Positions 45,496 to 56,640 of a stretch of DNA of 64,000 bases are shown here, in pieces (the first letter of the stretch is position 1; each line of letters starts with the position of its first letter). Source of the stretch: Lithospermum erythrorhizon. Its lineage: Eukaryota > Streptophyta > Magnoliopsida > Boraginales > Boraginaceae. The notes beneath the pieces are model-generated. The model did not search any database. It saw nothing but the letters and a program-made list of their open reading frames with translations, and was not told where the DNA came from. The stretch is taken from assembly GCA_019722365.1 (NCBI GenBank), contig JADFUC010000662.1:172851-236850 (forward strand), written 5' to 3'. The translations under genes were made by a program, and so were the position numbers.

Positions 45496-46358
45496 TGTTG
45501 ATTTACGGATTAAAAATAACAATTACAAAAGGTCAGAACCGTGATTCTACGTATATAATAAAAATAATAACATACGAGCTGCAGTACCTCTCTTCGTGGA
45601 TTTCAGAAATGTATCAAATTTGAGAAGATTCTCGAACAATCAACGTAGATTGCCTCTAAGAATGGTCCACACTAATCTATAAATGAACCTCTCTCGTAGT
45701 TTCATTAGACCTCTTTTTAAAATATTAAACTATAGATTCTAGGTCAGCGTAAAATCCAAAGCTATTTTTTCCGCCTACTAGTCGGTACTCAGATTTGAAG
45801 GAAAGAGAGAAATTTCAACTTCAAAGTTGAAAGAATCAAGCGCAGTTTTTCATCTCCAAAGTGGTTTTATATAGGCCTAAAATCCCTACTTTTAAGGCTT
45901 TCAAAGAGATGTGGTGAAACTCTTCCACCTCCTTAAGAAGAACATTCTAGAATTCTTCTAAAAAGAAAATTCTAGAACTCACATTCTTATCTCGGTTTGC
46001 GCTCCCCATAGGGTGATTTTCAATAATTGGAATTTTGTCCCAATATTCTTATACAGTTATATTTTATACCACGAAAGTTATAATTAAATTATAGTTCGAT
46101 TTCGTTGTTGTGTGTGACATCTTAGGCTCGATCAAAATTAGAACTATATTAATTTATGTTTAACCAAATATCGTATATAGGAATACAGACTTAGTAAACC
46201 ATCATAACTCTAATCTCAATCGAGTTACCTAATATATTAATTGTCCAACAATTAACATATATCCGAACTTATTATTATTTAAATGTAATAATCAGTTGTA
46301 CAATCTAATTGTTCAACGGGCATATATTTATGAGATCTAACGTCTCATATTTCCAACA
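45496..46358 (-). repeat. Inner copia 3' LTR
   Basis: Begins TGTTGATTTACGGATTAAAA and ends ATTTCCAACA, 863 bp. On the minus strand it carries the TATATAAAACCACTTTGGAG promoter-like block (45860-45880 on the plus strand), shared with the right copy and in diverged form with the copy at 55.5-56.4 kb. Confidence 0.85.
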
Positions 46359-46660
46359 CTCCCACTTGCCATTGGACGATTATTTGTAAAACGATTACTT
46401 ACTAATCGACATATCCGTAATGATCCTCAGACGCGATTTCCAACAAATAAGCTTATCGTAAGATTAGTGTCACCAAACTCTTGCATCTGTACTTTTTTGG
46501 TGGTAATAAGGATATAATCTCGCCTAGTACCGAGGCCGCCAACAAATCACCACACGCTTCTCCAAGAGACCTGAAAATCTAAACTGTTTTATCCGGTTGT
46601 ACGAATTCCATCTTGTATACAAGATCTCATAACTATAATTGTAGCATGGGAATTTAAGTC
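46359..46660 (-). other. Inner copia 3' untranslated region and polypurine tract
   Basis: The polypurine tract GGCAAGTGGGAG lies on the minus strand at 46360-46371. Non-coding sequence follows; the missing C-terminal half of reverse transcriptase and RNase H is not found here. Confidence 0.55.
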
Positions 46661-47639
46661 TATTGACAACACAGATTTATGTGTTCCGGGTCGAGACCGG
46701 GTCGTGTCAAGTAGTATAATGAATAAGAACAAGTATCGTCTCACAAATTCCAATATACTAAGTACTAAGTAGTAATTGAAACATGTGTTTTGATTATTAA
46801 TTCGTAAGTGACAACCCTATTTCTAGCAATTAATCACTTATATGAACGACCTAATATTGATATCAAGATATTAAATACTAATTAATGCTATCAATAATCG
46901 ACTACGAAACTAGAATTAAATTAACTCCAAGAAAATCAAATCATCCCATCCAATTCACATCATGGTCCCGACTAATAATAAAATTAGTTCATAATAAAAG
47001 ACATAAATAAATACATGAAATTAATGGCATTCATCCTTAATAATAAAAATATCTTGAATTAGAATTATTCGAACCAATTAAAAGTAATCAACTCCAACTT
47101 TGCCTTTTTGCACAATATGTAATTAACTTCCTCAATTGCTTCCTTGCCGCCCCAATGGTGCGCCTAAAAACTCCTAACAAAGATGTTGAATTTCTGATCT
47201 AGAAATTCAAAAATCTTCCTTTCTTACTCTAACCTCCCTCTTTAATAGGTTGTCATAACCTAATACACGGACCGAATCCCTTTATTCGATCACGACTCAT
47301 GTAAATTTGATGACCGGCTCATATCTTCAATTCAAGCCCGATTCCTTCACTTTAACCGAGCACTGCCTAAACCCAACAAGACCTTCATATATCATTGAGT
47401 TTCAGACAACAATCAATCATGAGTAATGGCTCTTCCTACTTAGCTAAACGTAATATCATATCAATCTAATCGTAGTAGACAATTCTTACTAGTGAATTTC
47501 ACTTCACATCACTCAAATGTATCAGCGGTTACTATTTACGCCACTTTCCTAATCATGAATGTTTCTATATGCTTGATTATACATCTATCAATCCATCAAC
47601 AATACATGCAACATAAATCGAAGGTCTTTTAGTAGGGTC

Positions 47640-47810
47640 AGAATGGTGGCTTAGTGTGTAGTGGTAGGAAAAATATTTGGCTCGACTTTAATACTCGAGG
47701 AGATTTAAAATCAACTAATTATGGAAAAGAGCATGTCTAAACAACTACAACCTTCAACCCCACATTCTACATCCCATTTAAGTACCATCCTTCACTTCCC
47801 ATATTACTTA

Positions 47811-47857
<47 letters not shown>

Positions 47858-50490
47858 ATTTTTTTTCTTTTTTTTCATAGAAGTACACCCATAAACATCA
47901 AAGACACTTTTCATAATTCGCTTGAGACACAATTTCTTTTCACCTGAGATCATATTTCTAATTATGTACTTACACTTTTCTTTTCTTTTTATTTTCTTTT
48001 TTTTTTTCTTTTTAACCTTAAAATCTTCCAATATTTTCTCCTTCCCCTCAATTTCGATTAGTTCAAGCTCTTAACACAATTCAACATAGATAATTCATAA
48101 TTACACACTCCCAAGTAGGGACAATATGGTAAAAATAAGGCTTATAGGCTTATAAGTGTTGTATAATCACAAAGAAAGTGTCACTTAAAGTTCAAGTGGG
48201 GTTCACTAGCTGATAATACATCGGGTTAATTCTTTTTAGGGATAACGGGAATCAAATTCTTCATCATTTTTATGCATGCATACAAAGTAACAGGAGAGAG
48301 ATTCAAAACAAGTTCTAAAGAATACAAAACATGACAGAGTATCACACCAAGAAAGAAACTCCAGCATAAAATTAGGCACAAAATCTCACCAGGTAGGGTA
48401 TATTCACTAACAAGAGTTATCCACTCAAACTTCAATCAAAACATCACACCAGCTAAGAATGTCAAGTCAAAAACTCAATCAATCATGCACAAAATCATCA
48501 TCGAATGACATACAATTTACTATTGATCCAGGATATATCAATTCATCCGTTAAACTTATCATATACTTAAGGACAATCATTACGCACCCCTACACTTGAA
48601 CAAGACATTGCCCTCAATGCATAAATACGAAATAAAAGTAGACAAGTAAAACTTCCCTGACAAGTGCAAGGTGGGCGACTCGAATCAAAGAAGCGGCGGA
48701 CGTGGGAGGCATCAACATTCCTCGTCAACTACAAAATTTTAACAAGTCCTCAGCATCCAATCTCTAATCAAGCACCATCCACTGCCTCCATGCGCGATCA
48801 CCATTCCAGGCCCCAGATGGTGCAACTGAAAATTGTTGGGCAAATAACTACGTCAGATCCTCCTTCAAGATGAAGCCATGAACACCCGATTCGGCTCCGG
48901 ATCCTCAAACACGCGGGAGTCTAAAGGCTCACGAACCGCTCAAATACTAACGTTAGCAATCGGGATAAACAAATGCAAAGATGCTTGGGACAAAATGCAC
49001 ACGACGCATATATCGAATAAGAATAGATGCAAGTGTGTGTATTTAACCCATCCAACCTAAAACATCCTATATAAAAAATGTATATCTCTTTCCTAACGCC
49101 GCCTCACGAGTAGCGTGAACTACACTACGATGAAAACAATACACATCAAGACGTCAGAGCCACCTAACCCGGTGGTCGGATATCTGCCCCTATTACGCCA
49201 TGTAGGAAAGAAACATCCTTACTGAACTAATAATGTAGACTTCAGTCGGTGTGAAAATAAACATATGCAACCCGAAATAAAACTGCATCCGTCATCATGG
49301 TCTCGACTTAGTGTCAAAGAACCCTCCTCGTCGAGGAAACTTAAAATCTGAGACAAGTTCTCTGCTGACAAGCTCTATAGGAACCCTCTGTACGCTTGTC
49401 TTAATGACTAAGGAAGTAACGTTAATTTTGTTCTCCATGTCGCATAAAATTCTTAACAAGACGACATAAACCTTATAGAGGGCTAAAGTAACATCCCAAC
49501 CGGTTCTCAAATATTCACATATCTCATATGATTTTTCTAATGCCTTGTCCCACCAAGCCGAAAAGCACAACATTCTCCTTTCTCGCATTATACCAAGCTA
49601 AATTAGCATCATCCGTGAACGGAAAACAAAGGAGCTTCTGGGCCATGCAAACCATAGACTTATCCTTAGACTCGACCTTTTGACTTAGGTTTAGGGAGGC
49701 ATATTGCACTAGATAATTCGACCCAAAATCAATGTGAACGCGTAACAAAAACACAACTAATAACACACTTGAAGAAATAACACAAATTTTTTTTTTTTAA
49801 ATTAAAGAAGTAACGAAACAAAAACTGAAATCAAGTCTAAACACAATGATGAAACAGAAAGCGGAAATAAAGACATAACTAAAAATAAATCAATAACAAC
49901 CTAAATTAAAAATAGCACCAAATTTCACCAACATAAAATTGAAATTGAAAATTAAGAGATAAACATAAACTAAAACGAACACTAACACAATTGAGCTGGC
50001 AGTGTGGGATTCGCCGGATACGAGGGCGGCTACACTGAGCCGCGACCGGGTCCGAGGAGCGATCGGAGAGGTGTGAGAGAGGTGGGAGGAGGAGGTGATC
50101 AATGTTGGGCTTAACGCGGATCTGGGCTATGTAATCGGGGGCGGCTGATGTTTGTGGTGTACCTTTGGGGAAAGTGTCACTAAGTCGAGGGGGGGCGACG
50201 CTGTTTATAGTTGCTTGTGGGAAACCGTTTATGGCCGAAGTTGTCGAAGAGATTAGCCTCCTTCCTTGGTTTTGTTTTTTTTGTTTTTTCGAAATAAAAA
50301 TCGTGACCAAAGGCCAAGTAATCGACTCCGCTTGGCAACTAATCTGCCGGAGCACATTATTCTCCTATTAAAAGTCCATCTAGGGTCAAAATTGACCTCC
50401 TCTTGTCATCCAAACTACCCCAAAACTTCACATTTACCAAATTTCACCCTTTTTTTTTTTTTTCGACACACATGAAACTAAGAAATAAAA
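47640..50490 (-). other. Region downstream of the gypsy integrase, mostly non-coding
   Basis: Holds the (AT)n and poly-T runs, and long AT-rich non-coding stretches. Near 49770-49524 the minus strand gives KLLCFPFTDDANLAWYNARK, which has the flavour of a gypsy gag core (FPF...A..WY). Its place after integrase is wrong for gag of the same element, so it may be part of another insertion or a coincidence. The 149-codon frame at 50355-49906 has no recognisable motif and high Ser/Pro/Arg content, like a leader. Confidence 0.35.
47814..47875. repeat. (AT)n microsatellite followed by a T-rich run
   Basis: TA repeats to about 47846, then TTTTTTTTTTT with few interruptions to 47875. More T-rich sequence lies near 47975-48012. 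Confidence 0.95.
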
Positions 50491-50499
50491 TAACTAGCA

Positions 50500-51345
50500 A
50501 TCTAAAAGATTGGGTTGCCTCCCAATAAGCGCTACGTTTAACGTCTTTAGCCCGACGAAGGACCTGCACTCATTCAATGAGTGGTGCACACAACATGACC
50601 ACCGTATTTACTCTTTCCACATGTCCACCATAATAATGTTTCAAGCGTTCACCATTTACCTTAAAAGTGCCCTTCTCCGCGAAGTTATTTCTAATGCACC
50701 ATGGAACACTGGGGTAATAGTAAATGGTCCAGACCATTTAGATTTTAATCTACCTGGAATGTACCAGAATGAATTAAACAACAAAACTTCGTCAGTTCAA
50801 CTTGAAACTCGCGAGGCGAGACTCGCTTATTATGATTACCTGCCCGGCCTCCTCAGAAATTTTGCATTTTCATAAGCTCCCAAACGAAACTCTTTCAAGC
50901 TCATTGAGATCCATCAATCTCTTTGCACTGTGATCCTTCTCGCATCGTACTTAGAGATTTCACCTCCCAATGTGCTTTATGCTCAAGCCCAATCGGAAGG
51001 TGACAAGATTACTTCATAAACAAAGCACGATAAGGAGACATACCAATAGGTGTCTTAAATGCAGTCCTATATGCCCATAAGGCATCATCTAACTTCTTAG
51101 ACCAATCCTTACGAGATGCATTGACTGTTTTCTCTAAAATGCACCCTAAGCCTCTACACTCTATATTTATATAGCAATGTCTCTAAAGCCTTATTACAAA
51201 AATGTTTACCTTCATCACTAATGATAGCTCTAGGAGTCCCAAATCTAGTAAACACATTTTTCTTTAAGAAAGATATGACTACCTTGGCATCATTAGTTTG
51301 AAACGCAGCTGCTTCCACCCACTTGGACACATAGTCCACACATAC
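50500..51345 (-). pseudogene. Gypsy (Tat/Athila-type) integrase remnant
   Basis: Minus-strand reading: MDYVSKWVEAAAFQTNDAKV then FLKKNVFTRFGTPRAIISDE and [10 protein letters not shown] (51339-51154) form the integrase core; the usual ISDGG reads ISDEG. Next, [12 protein letters not shown] sequence near 51070 is broken. After it, VLLFNSFWYIPGRLKSKWSG and PFTITPVFHGALEI (50790-50680) form the integrase C-terminal part. Stops and frameshifts separate the parts. Confidence 0.85.
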
Positions 51346-51964
51346 CAGAATACTTCATTTGAGAAGATACGTGGAAAGGACCTAGAAGTGGAAAATCTGA
51401 CAAGTCAACAGGAAAATATTAGTAAGGGCATCTCATTTTACAGACATATTACCTCTGCTCTCTGACAAATCCATCACATGACTTCACAAAGGTACTACAA
51501 TCCTTAAATAAGGTAGCCAATAAAACCATATTGTAACAACACTCACTGCTCGCAGGACCGAAATGGCCTCCTCACCTCCTGCATGACAATGTTCAGATGC
51601 TCGCCACTGCCTCAGTGGATACACTTTAATTATTATTATCACACGTAACTCATCAAGAACTGATCATCCCAAAGACAAGTTTTCACATCGATAAAAATTT
51701 CTTTCTTTTTGTTAGTATTGCCACCAAAGGTAAATGTAACCGCATACCAAGCGACTTATTCTCGAGACTACCAACAATTGTTCATCAGTGAAGGCCCCTT
51801 AATGGATGTTAAGTCAGATACAATTCTAGATAAGTGATCAACACCACATTTTCGAACCCGTTTTGTTCTTAATTTCTAGGTCGTAATTCTTGAAGTAAAA
51901 GTATCCATCTTATCAAACCTAGCTATACCTTTTTTTGAAAGCAAATATTTTAATGCAAAGATGA

Positions 51965-53300
51965 TCAAGCAGTATACAACTTCATTACGAGATCCCGATC
52001 AACAGATCTAAACTTATCCAAAGCAAAAACAACAGCAATTCTTCCCAAGAGTAGCTGAATTACGCTGAAAGTACTAATGAAGGTTTTGCTCGCATAGTAA
52101 ATTACCTGGAATACCTTCTCATTCTTTTGTCCGAGCACTGCACCAACGGCATAATCACTTGCATCGCACATAATTTCAAATGGGCTTGTCCAATCAGGTG
52201 CAACGACCACAGGAGCAGAAATAAGTTTATGCTTCAATATATTAAAAGTTCGCACAATACCATTACCATATGGAAAGACGCATCCTTAACCAAAGAAATC
52301 ACATAAAGGTTTAGATATTTTTGAAAAATCCTTGATTTAAACGATAAAACCGCATGACTAAGGAAACTTCTTAAGCATCTGGACACATACAAGTGGAGGT
52401 AAATTTTCAATTATATCCACCTCGCTTTATCAACTTCTATTCCTCAGAAATTCACCGAAAGCACTTATCCCTTCTTTGAACCATGTTGACACTTTTCCTA
52501 GTTCAAGACAAGATTAGTCTCCTCACAACGCTTCATCACAAGTCCAAGATTAATTAAACAATCATCAAAAGAGGATCCAAAAACGTAGAACCATCCATAA
52601 AGACCCCTGATGCATTTATCAAAGTTTTGAAAACATGGACATCATACATCGCCGAAATGTGGCTGAGCACAACATAACTCCAAACGGCATTCGCCAAAAG
52701 CGAATGTACCATGACAAAGTAAATGTTGTTTTTCCTCGATCCTCCGAGCCACCACAATTTGTTTGTATCCTCAATATCCATCTAAAAGCGTAGAACTAAT
52801 AATCTACCTAATTTCCTCTAGCATTTGATCAATAAACGTGTATGTAAAATGGTCATTCCTAGTTACAAAGATTTAACTTTCTAAGTCAATACACATTCTC
52901 CAAATTTACCACAGCTTCAGTGGGCACAATTCATTTTTATCATTTTTAACCACAAGCAATACACCCTTTTTTCGTACACCAGCTAGACTCACCCAAGCAC
53001 TATCCTAAATAGACAAAATTATACCGCATCCGTGTAGCCGAGAATCTCCACCACCTCTTTGAAATTAGGATTTAGTCGCCTGTTGGATATGGACTTTGGC
53101 ACCATCCTCAAGTACTCGATGCATGGAAGGCTAAGTGGTCGAGACCCTAATGTCTGCTATCGTCCAACCAAATGCCAGGTTTCCAAGTATCCTCGGGAGA
53201 AGTTTTTCCTACACCTCACTCACAACAAAGAAGAAATAATAACAAAATTCATTAGTGCCATGAAGAAAAAGCATATTTGGGTATGCAAAGCCTTCTCAAC
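51965..53300 (-). pseudogene. Gypsy (Tat/Athila-type) reverse transcriptase and RNase H remnant
   Basis: Leftward from about 53150: FGWTIADIR, then SMHRVLEDGAK, ISDSAWVSLAGV (RT entry; a stop breaks the block before it), CGKFGECVLT (a damaged WRVCIDYRKLN) and LIKC (damaged FIDQMLERL). At 52781-52554 DIEDTNKLWW, SHISAMYDVHVF and GVFMDGSTFLDPLL correspond to the polymerase centre, where FMDDFS reads FMDGST, losing a catalytic aspartate. RNase H follows at 52255-51965 with ILKHKLISAPVVVAPDWTSP, FEIMCDASDYAVGAVLGQ and FQVIYYASKT. Several frameshifts. Confidence 0.85.
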
Positions 53301-53329
53301 CCCAAGGTGAGGCTTTCAATGTATCGCAC

Positions 53330-54260
53330 TAATTTTAATACATCAGGTCCTGGGCTTCAGAGAGACAATCGGAACTAGCTGGTAGTAATGCCATGTCTCA
53401 TGGTGAGGTTTCCTTTCTTGAAATTATCCATCTTAAATCTTTTCAACACTTTATCAATATAAGTGTTTTTGGCTTAATCCAACGAGCCTTTTAGATCGAT
53501 TTCTATGCATCTTAATTCCAAGAATATTTTGAGCTTCATATGTCTTTCATAGAAAAAATACTGTGATAGCCAATGACTTCAATAAATTCAAGCATGTGTG
53601 ATGTCATTTTCTATGATCAAGATAAGTCATCTACATACAAGACTACAAATGCAATGTTGCTCAAACTAACCTTCTTGTATACACAAAAATCTTCTTCGTT
53701 CCTAATGAACCCAAACTTTTTGATCACCTCATTAAAACAAATATTTCAAATAATCATAATAAGCAGCGATGGCCAAGATAATCCGAATGGATTTAAACTT
53801 TACAACTGGGGAGAAAGTTTCATCATAATCAATTCCTTGAATTTGTTTGAAACTTTTGGCTACTAGTCTAGCCTTATAAACATGGACATTTCCATCTTTA
53901 TCCAGTTTGCGTTTAAAAACCCATTTGCACTCGATAGGTCTAGCACCTTCGGGTGGATCCATCAATGTCCAAACATTATTTTGATACATCGAATCTATTT
54001 CGAATTTCATGGCTATAAGCCATTCATCAGCTTTTGTTTCTTTCATGGCTTCTTCATATGAAGAAGGCTCGTCATTTTCAATTAAGAAAGCTTCCCCATA
54101 CCATCTATCGGGTTCCTGACGAGTTCTATCCGACCTCCTAAGGGTAGTGTGAGTCTCAGTTGGCTCGATCATGATTTTCAAGCTCAAGCTGAACTTTCTA
54201 GGCAAGAGGGGCTCACCTTCTAAGTTAATCACCACATTCTCAACACTCACTTCCTCACTA
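53330..54260 (-). pseudogene. Inner copia reverse transcriptase, N-terminal part
   Basis: The frame 54250-53732 reads EPDRWYGEAFLIENDEPSSY, EEAMKETKADEWLIAMKFEI, MYQNNVWTLMDPPEGARPIE, CKWVFKRKLDKDGNVHVYKA, RLVAKSFKQIQGIDYDETFS and PVVKFKSIRIILAIAA, a well-preserved copia RT start. It continues in broken frames to about 53330, with YVDDL-type sequence near 53625 readable as damaged VDDLS. The RT then stops at the gypsy segment. Confidence 0.9.
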
Positions 54261-55460
54261 TCTTGAACAACTTCAAGATTCTCACTTGTTTTGTATCTCT
54301 TGGCTAGGTATTCCTTATCAAGGAAAACGTCATCTCTTGCAATGAAAATTATTTTCTCATCCTATGATTTCTTTCGGATAACCAATGAAATAATATTTCT
54401 CAGATTTGGATCCAAGTTTGTCCTTATTCAGTTTCACATAGTCACAATCCCAAATCCTCTCATGTGACCTATTTTGGAACGGTTCCCAAACCACACTTCA
54501 AGTGGGGTCTTAGCAAATGATTTAGCTGATATTTGTTTAGTGTGCATGATGGGGCTTGTAATGCATATCCCCAAACCGATCGGCATTTGATGTGTTTCAT
54601 CATGGATCGAACCATATCCAATAGTGTTCATTTCTCCCTTTGGATACAATTCATTATGTCAAATGAGTGAGCTATGATACAATACCACTCTTTAATATTT
54701 TCTTCAAATACATGCCTTTATATTCTCCGCCTCTGTCAGCCGCAGACCATAACTGCTTTATTGTTGGTTTCAAACTTCTTTATGAAACTCTTTAAACTTT
54801 CAAAGCTTCTTCATTCTCTATGTTTCCAGAGATATATAACCATATCTACTATAGTCATCAATTAAAGTGATGAAGTACGCAGTAACCTCCTCGAGCGTGA
54901 GCATCATTGTCCATACAAACAAGCATGTATGATGTACCCACAATATGTTGCCCTCTCACCTCATTCCAAAGTTGAAAGCATTTGGTCATCTTACTCAGCA
55001 GCATTATTCACATTGATCATGCGGTTCAAAATCGATGATGGAAAAAATCTATCTCGTATGCAATTTCTTAATGCGATTATCACTTACGTGACCAAAATCC
55101 GCAGAGTCATGATAGGAAAGGATCGTCATTTGGCTTCGTTCTCTTATTTTTATGCCAGAGGTCTCAACGCTTGTATCTAATACATGTATATCATTCTGAC
55201 GGTAGATGATATATCATAAACTATACTTATTTTGAGTAATGAAACAACCACTTTCTTACCACTGAAAAGTAATAGCCATCATTTTTCAGCTAGAAACTAA
55301 AATGGCGTTTCGTCAAAGAAGGTACATTGTAGGTATCATGAAGCACTACCATTCATGTCAGTTAAACTTAAATAACCGATCCTCAAAGGGGTCGCAAGTT
55401 TTGTTCATTTGCCTACCCGCAAGTCTATCTCATGTGTTGGTGTTTTATATTCATATCTAA
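54261..55460 (-). pseudogene. Inner copia integrase
   Basis: At about 54900-54720: GGYCxFITLIDDYSRYGYI-type sequence in broken frames, then KFKEFHKEV. At 54649-54434: TIGYGSIHDETHQMPIGLGI (a decayed RTLLDMVRSMM..LPISFWGYA), then FAKTPLEVWFGNRSKIGHMR. After a frameshift come KLDPKSEK-like and FIARDDVFLDKEYLA sequence leading to the RT frame. Order and spacing are as in copia. Sequence from 55000 to 55460 is more decayed and probably covers the pre-integrase zinc region. Confidence 0.75.
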
Positions 55461-55469
55461 CTAGTTCAA

Positions 55470-56405
55470 CTAAGCGGATGCTAATTCATACATGATTATA
55501 CAAAATAATAAATCATGAATTACAAGTGCTGCACCTTTCTTTGAAATATTTTAATGGCAATGAAAATGGATGAGCTCATATACCCAAAGTAGAGTATCTT
55601 TCAAGAGTATCCACACCAGTAATTGACCCAAACTCCTCCTTTTGCGCTTTTACTAGAACTATTTGTAAAGGAAACCTAAAACAAAAAGATGGAAAAGGTT
55701 TCTTCTACCCAAAGCGGGAGGCGGCCTAACCACAAGATAAGAGGAGAATCTCCAACTTCAAAAAGTTGGAAGAATTATGATAAAGTTTCTTCTCCAAAAA
55801 GTGGCCTATTTATATGCATCAAATGTCCACTATTTTAGGCTTTTATGGAGAGTTAGACAAAACTCTTCCACCTCCTTTCTATGTGTTTTAGTCGACTACA
55901 ACAAGGAGCTCAGTTTTTATTCCTTAATAAAGGCACATAAAATGCTAGATAGAATATTCTAGAATTATGCTTTTTGAAGAAGATTCCGGAATTCTATCAT
56001 CTACCCTCTTCTTTAGCTACAATTAAAAATTGGCCCCAAAGTCCTTTATATAGTTTCATCTAAAAACCAAGATTTCCTTCATATTTCACTTTAAACCCGA
56101 AGTTATAATACTATAGTTCGGATTACTGTTTGTGTGTGACCTTTTAGGACGGATCGAAAATAGCAATATATTAGATAATATTAATCGATTATCATCTTAA
56201 TATATAGATTATAAGCGGGCCCTAGTAAGTCATCATAACCCCTAATGTCGATACCGGTAAATCCTAAATAATAATTGATAAACAATTAATCTATGTTGAA
56301 CTTATAGTTTTGAATGTTTAAATCGGTTGATCAATCTAAATTGTTCAATGGGCATTTTATGAGATCGATTATCTTCTATTTTCAATAGTCTCGTACTATC
56401 TTTCT
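55470..56405 (-). repeat. Diverged solo LTR of the inner-copia LTR family
   Basis: Colinear with 45496-46358 and 58763-59597 but well diverged: it has TCAACTTC/AAAGTTGGAAGAAT-type palindromes, CTCCAAAAAGTGGCCTATTT, AACTCTTCCACCTCC, and GTTATAATACTATAGTTCGG. It ends near TATTTTCAATAGTC. It lies between the protease and integrase remnants of the inner copia, without a partner LTR or its own coding region. Confidence 0.65.
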
Positions 56406-56414
56406 TCTATTCTG

Positions 56415-56640
56415 TAGATCACACACATTTTCGCAAATATGAGTGTCACATCAAGTGTCTAGCACCCATGTGTCAGAAAGTGAAGAATGTAGCGGTCCAA
56501 CATAAATATCTGTGACTTGAGTGGTAGTTGTACTACTCATCTCATCTGCCATGTATTTATTGTCATTTCATGATTCGCCTGCATCATCATAACGGATGAA
56601 GTTGTCATGATATCGCATTCCAAAGTGGAGTGGTGTATAT
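56415..56640 (-). pseudogene. Inner copia protease remnant
   Basis: The minus strand reads VGPLHSSLSDTWVLDT, then a stop in place of glycine, then CDTHICENV (56500-56420), the copia WVLDTGCGSHIC protease signature. Upstream sequence (TTTQVTDIYVG) fits the gag-protease linker. The stop at the DTG glycine kills the active site. Confidence 0.7.

Larger units (their letters stand above)
46661..53300 (-). mobile_element. Tat/Athila-type Ty3/gypsy segment inside the inner copia
   Basis: Reverse transcriptase, RNase H and integrase remnants occupy 53290-50500 on the minus strand. On the plus strand near 46685-46745 the sequence CGGGTCGTGTCAAGTAGTAT and GTATCGTCTCAC resembles the start region of plant Tat/Athila/Ogre-type LTRs, so a decayed LTR may cover 46680-47640. 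The order integrase-then-LTR is right for a minus-strand element. Gag and protease on the upstream side are absent, and the segment abuts copia reverse transcriptase at about 53300. Confidence 0.6.

Noticed and set aside
49906..50355. A 149-codon minus-strand frame, one of the longest in the window
   Set aside because: No motif is recognisable and its composition is low in the usual core residues. It lies in a decayed gypsy region, and the overlapping frames on the other strand are equally long. It is more likely leader or chance.
50510..50875. A 121-codon plus-strand frame
   Set aside because: It is the shadow of the gypsy integrase C-terminal region on the minus strand.
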